Below, in pieces: positions 61,876 to 64,000 of a stretch of 64,000 nucleotides of DNA. The translations under genes and the position numbers were made by a program. How positions within the stretch are numbered: the stretch's first letter is position 1; each line of letters starts with the position of its first letter. The stretch covers positions 2,418,001 through 2,482,000 of the forward strand of contig NZ_CP010897.2 of assembly GCF_000934605.2 (NCBI RefSeq). Direction: 5' to 3'. Source of the DNA: Pandoraea vervacti (lineage in GTDB: Bacteria; Pseudomonadota; Gammaproteobacteria; Burkholderiales; Burkholderiaceae). The notes under the pieces were generated by a model. The model was not told the origin of the DNA, searched no databases, and worked only from the letters and a program-made list of their open reading frames with translations.

Positions 61876-61920
61876 GATGACGCAAGGCGCACCGAAATTC
61901 GGCGCGCCTTGCACGTCATC
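61876..61920. terminator. Large hairpin between parB-like gene and livF
   Basis: GATGACG-CAAGGCGC (61876-61890) pairs with GCGCCTTG-CA-CGTCATC (61904-61920), 15 bp with a 2-nt bulge, and the loop holds the palindrome CCGAAATTCGG. It lies between convergent genes, so it probably ends one or both transcripts, although no T-tract follows. Confidence 0.6.
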
Positions 61921-61959
61921 GGCCCCTCGCGCCAATGCGCACGGGGGCTGGGATTGGCG

Positions 61960-62679
61960 TCACGCGGCACGCCCGCCGAGATACAACTCCCGCACTTTCT
62001 CGTCGGCCAGCAAGGCGTTCGCAGCCCCGGTCAGTGCCACGGCGCCCATCGACAGTACGTAGGCGCGATCCGAAATCCGGAGCGCTTCCATCGCGTTTTG
62101 TTCGACCATCAGAATCGTCACACCCTCCTGATCGCGTACGCGTACGATGGCGTCGAACACTTCGTGCAATACCTTGGGCGACAGGCCGGCGGAAGGCTCG
62201 TCGAGCAGCAGCAGACGCGGGCGCGGCATCAACGCCCGCGCGAGCGCGAGAATCTGACGCTCACCGCCCGACATCGAGGCCGCCGGGGCATTGCGCTTGC
62301 GTCCGAGCACGGGGTATAGGTCGCACAGTTCGTCGATACGTGCGGCACATGCGCTCTCGCTCAGGTAATGCCCGCCGACCTGCAGATTTTCGCGAATCGT
62401 CAGCGTGCCGAAAACGTTGTCCGTCTGCGGCACGAAACCGACGCCGCACTGGCGGATCTTGCGGTGCACCGGCACCTGCGACACGTCGGCCGCTTCGAGC
62501 ACGATGCGGCCCGTGCGCGGGAGCAGGAACCCGGCGATGGTCTTGAGCAGTGTCGACTTTCCGCAGCCGTTTGGACCTAGCAGCGTGACGATCTCACGCG
62601 ATTCGGCATGCAACGTCATTCCTTTGAGGATGTCGACCTCGGCGGTGTATCCCGCCACGACATTGTCGATCTCGATCAT
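61960..62679 (-). CDS. livF: Branched-chain amino acid-type ABC transporter ATPase LivF
   Basis: 239 aa ABC ATPase: Walker A GPNGCGKST, Q-loop FVPQTDN, signature MSGGERQILALARAL, Walker B LLLLDEPSAGL, His-switch MVEQNA. Length and IEIDNVVAGYTAEVDILKGM fit LivF. Start at ATG 62679 overlaps the livG stop (ATGA). Substrate may be branched-chain amino acids, urea, or another HAAT-family solute; the binding protein is not in the window. Confidence 0.9.
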   Translation of the reverse strand: MIEIDNVVAGYTAEVDILKGMTLHAESREIVTLLGPNGCGKSTLLKTIAGFLLPRTGRIVLEAADVSQVPVHRKIRQCGVGFVPQTDNVFGTLTIRENLQVGGHYLSESACAARIDELCDLYPVLGRKRNAPAASMSGGERQILALARALMPRPRLLLLDEPSAGLSPKVLHEVFDAIVRVRDQEGVTILMVEQNAMEALRISDRAYVLSMGAVALTGAANALLADEKVRELYLGGRAA

Positions 62680-63491
62680 GCGCACTCCCTTTCGCCGACG
62701 CAGGCATTCGGGGCTGCGCTGTGCGCGCCGCCGCCGAGATACGCCTGCAAGACGCGTTCGTTGGACGACAGATCGTCCGGATGGCAACTGGCCACGATGT
62801 GCCCGCGATCGAGCACGATGCATCGGGTACACAGCTCACGGATAAAGTGCATGTCGTGCTCCACGACAACGAGCGTCATGCCTTGCGCATTCAACCGTTT
62901 GAGCGCTGCCACAATGTCGCGTCGCAGGTTCGGATGCACCCCTGCGGTCGGTTCGTCGAGCATCACCATTCGGGGCGAGCCCATCAGCGCGCAGACGATG
63001 CCGAGCAACTTCTTCTGCCCCCCCGACAAGGCGCTCGACGGCAGATCGCGCACCGGCGTGAGGAGCAATGCCTCCAGCAGGGCGCTTGCCTTGGCGTGGG
63101 CTGCGGCCTCCGCTTCGCGCGCGCCACGCGTACGCAGCAAAGTGGAGAACACCCCGTGATGCGCGGTGGCGGCCGCCATCGCGACTTCCATGACCGACAT
63201 GCGTGCGGGCATCGACGGCAACTGAAACGTACGCGCGACCCCCTGCGCGACGATCCTGTCGGCGCGCAGCGTATCGATGCGATGGGCATCGAGCGAGATG
63301 CTGCCCGCGTCCAGACTCTCGAAGCCGGTAATCGTGTTGAGCAGGGTGCTTTTGCCCGAGCCGTTGGGGCCGAGCAGCCCGACGATTTCGCCGGGCATGA
63401 CGTCGAACGTGACGTCCTGAAGTACCTTGTTGCCGCCGAACGCCTTGGCGACGGAACGGACTTCGAGCAACGGTTTGACGGGATGTGTCAT
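62676..63491 (-). CDS. livG: Branched-chain amino acid-type ABC transporter ATPase LivG
   Basis: 271 aa ABC ATPase: Walker A GPNGSGKST, signature LSGGQKKLLGIVCALM, Walker B MVMLDEPTAGVHPNL and switch VVEHDMHFI. The long insertion before the signature and the EHDM motif are typical of LivG. ATG 63491 overlaps the end of livM (ATGA). Part of the leftward livM-livG-livF operon. Confidence 0.9.
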   Translation of the reverse strand: MTHPVKPLLEVRSVAKAFGGNKVLQDVTFDVMPGEIVGLLGPNGSGKSTLLNTITGFESLDAGSISLDAHRIDTLRADRIVAQGVARTFQLPSMPARMSVMEVAMAAATAHHGVFSTLLRTRGAREAEAAAHAKASALLEALLLTPVRDLPSSALSGGQKKLLGIVCALMGSPRMVMLDEPTAGVHPNLRRDIVAALKRLNAQGMTLVVVEHDMHFIRELCTRCIVLDRGHIVASCHPDDLSSNERVLQAYLGGGAHSAAPNACVGERECA

Positions 63492-64000
63492 GCCATCTTC
63501 CTCAGTTTTTCGGGCACGAGTCCCTCGCTGCGCCACATCAGACAGGCGAGCAGGATCAGACCGATGACACCCAGACGCAGCGCGCCGGCGCTGTCCGAGC
63601 TGAAATGCAGATAGTCCTTGGCGAACGGGACCAGCGTGTAGGCGCCTTGCACGACCGCCGTTCCGACGAGCACGCCCCAGACGTTGCCGATGCCGCCGAT
63701 CATGAGGATGGTCCACAGCGCGAACGTCTCCGACGAGAGCAGATAGTCGGGGCCGGTGAAGCTCATGTAATGCGCATAGAGCGAGCCGGCGATGGCGGTC
63801 ACGGCGGCGCTGGTCATCACGGCGCGCGACTTGAGCGAGCGCAGGTTGTAGCCGAAGCACGCGGCCAGCTTCGGTTCTTCGCGCATGACCCGCAGGGCGC
63901 GTCCGAAGCGTCCATCAGCGAGCCGCTTCGTCAGCCACGTGAACGCGCCGAGCACGCCGAGCACAAGGGCGAGGAACGCCAGCGTGTCATACGGGCGGGG
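63488..64000 (-). CDS. livM: Branched-chain amino acid-type ABC permease LivM, C-terminal part
   Basis: C-terminal 170 residues of an inner-membrane permease; the start lies beyond the right edge (frame open to 64000). The LivM family motif is visible in GRFGRALRVMREEPKLAACFGYN, with SYAHYMSF-like and SETFALWTILMIGGIGNVWGVLVGTAVV downstream. Overlaps livG by four bases. Confidence 0.9.
   Translation of the reverse strand, partial: PRPYDTLAFLALVLGVLGAFTWLTKRLADGRFGRALRVMREEPKLAACFGYNLRSLKSRAVMTSAAVTAIAGSLYAHYMSFTGPDYLLSSETFALWTILMIGGIGNVWGVLVGTAVVQGAYTLVPFAKDYLHFSSDSAGALRLGVIGLILLACLMWRSEGLVPEKLRKMA

Overview
The window is about 64 kb of GC-rich bacterial chromosome, almost all of it coding. 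Gene order and protein sequence point to a betaproteobacterium of the order Burkholderiales. The rpsB-tsf-pyrH-frr-uppS-cdsA-dxr-rseP-bamA-skp-lpxD-fabZ-lpxA-lpxB-rnhB run, the dap cluster, the ppsR/ppsA divergent pair and smpB/ratA are all arranged as in that order. Base composition and protein character would fit a Burkholderiaceae genus such as Pandoraea, but the genus is an inference.

Left part (1-22.7 kb): the 5' end of an unidentified gene; a cardiolipin synthase; a lysine/peptidoglycan precursor cluster read leftward (dapC, dapD, an ArsC/Spx-like gene, dapE, prmB); then a rightward block for chromosome maintenance (EamA permease, smc, a zipA-like division gene, ligA, def). Next come rluB, with a long in-frame 99-bp repeat array, glnD and map, all leftward. 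An IS5-family (IS427-like) element with a frameshifted transposase has landed between glnD and map. An IS110-family element lies between map and rpsB.

Centre (24-43.8 kb): a strong promoter and about 280 nt of leader precede rpsB. A long co-directional gene string follows, for translation (rpsB, tsf, frr), UMP kinase, isoprenoid and phospholipid synthesis (uppS, cdsA, dxr), envelope proteolysis and outer membrane assembly (rseP, bamA, skp), lipid A (lpxD, fabZ, lpxA, lpxB), and finally rnhB and a TrmH-type methyltransferase. ppsR and ppsA are divergent. The DNA between them holds a roughly 160-nt multibranched inverted-repeat structure followed by a hairpin and a T8 tract just before ppsA. 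This is the best candidate in the window for an undescribed regulatory RNA.

Right part (43.8-64 kb): an NfeD/stomatin pair, smpB divergent from ratA-ratB, an EamA permease with an 8-bp repeat array upstream, and guaB-(membrane protein)-guaA. From about 52 kb the content becomes accessory metabolism and regulation: a ketopantoate-reductase-like gene divergent from an RpiR regulator and permease; a fluoroacetate-dehalogenase-like hydrolase; an SDR protein lacking the usual Tyr/Lys pair; two LysR regulators around an MFS exporter; a LON-domain protein; an orphan ParB-like protein; and the start of a leftward branched-chain amino-acid type ABC transporter operon (livM partial, livG, livF).

No rRNA, tRNA or CRISPR array was seen. 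All family assignments come from reading motifs; no database search was run.
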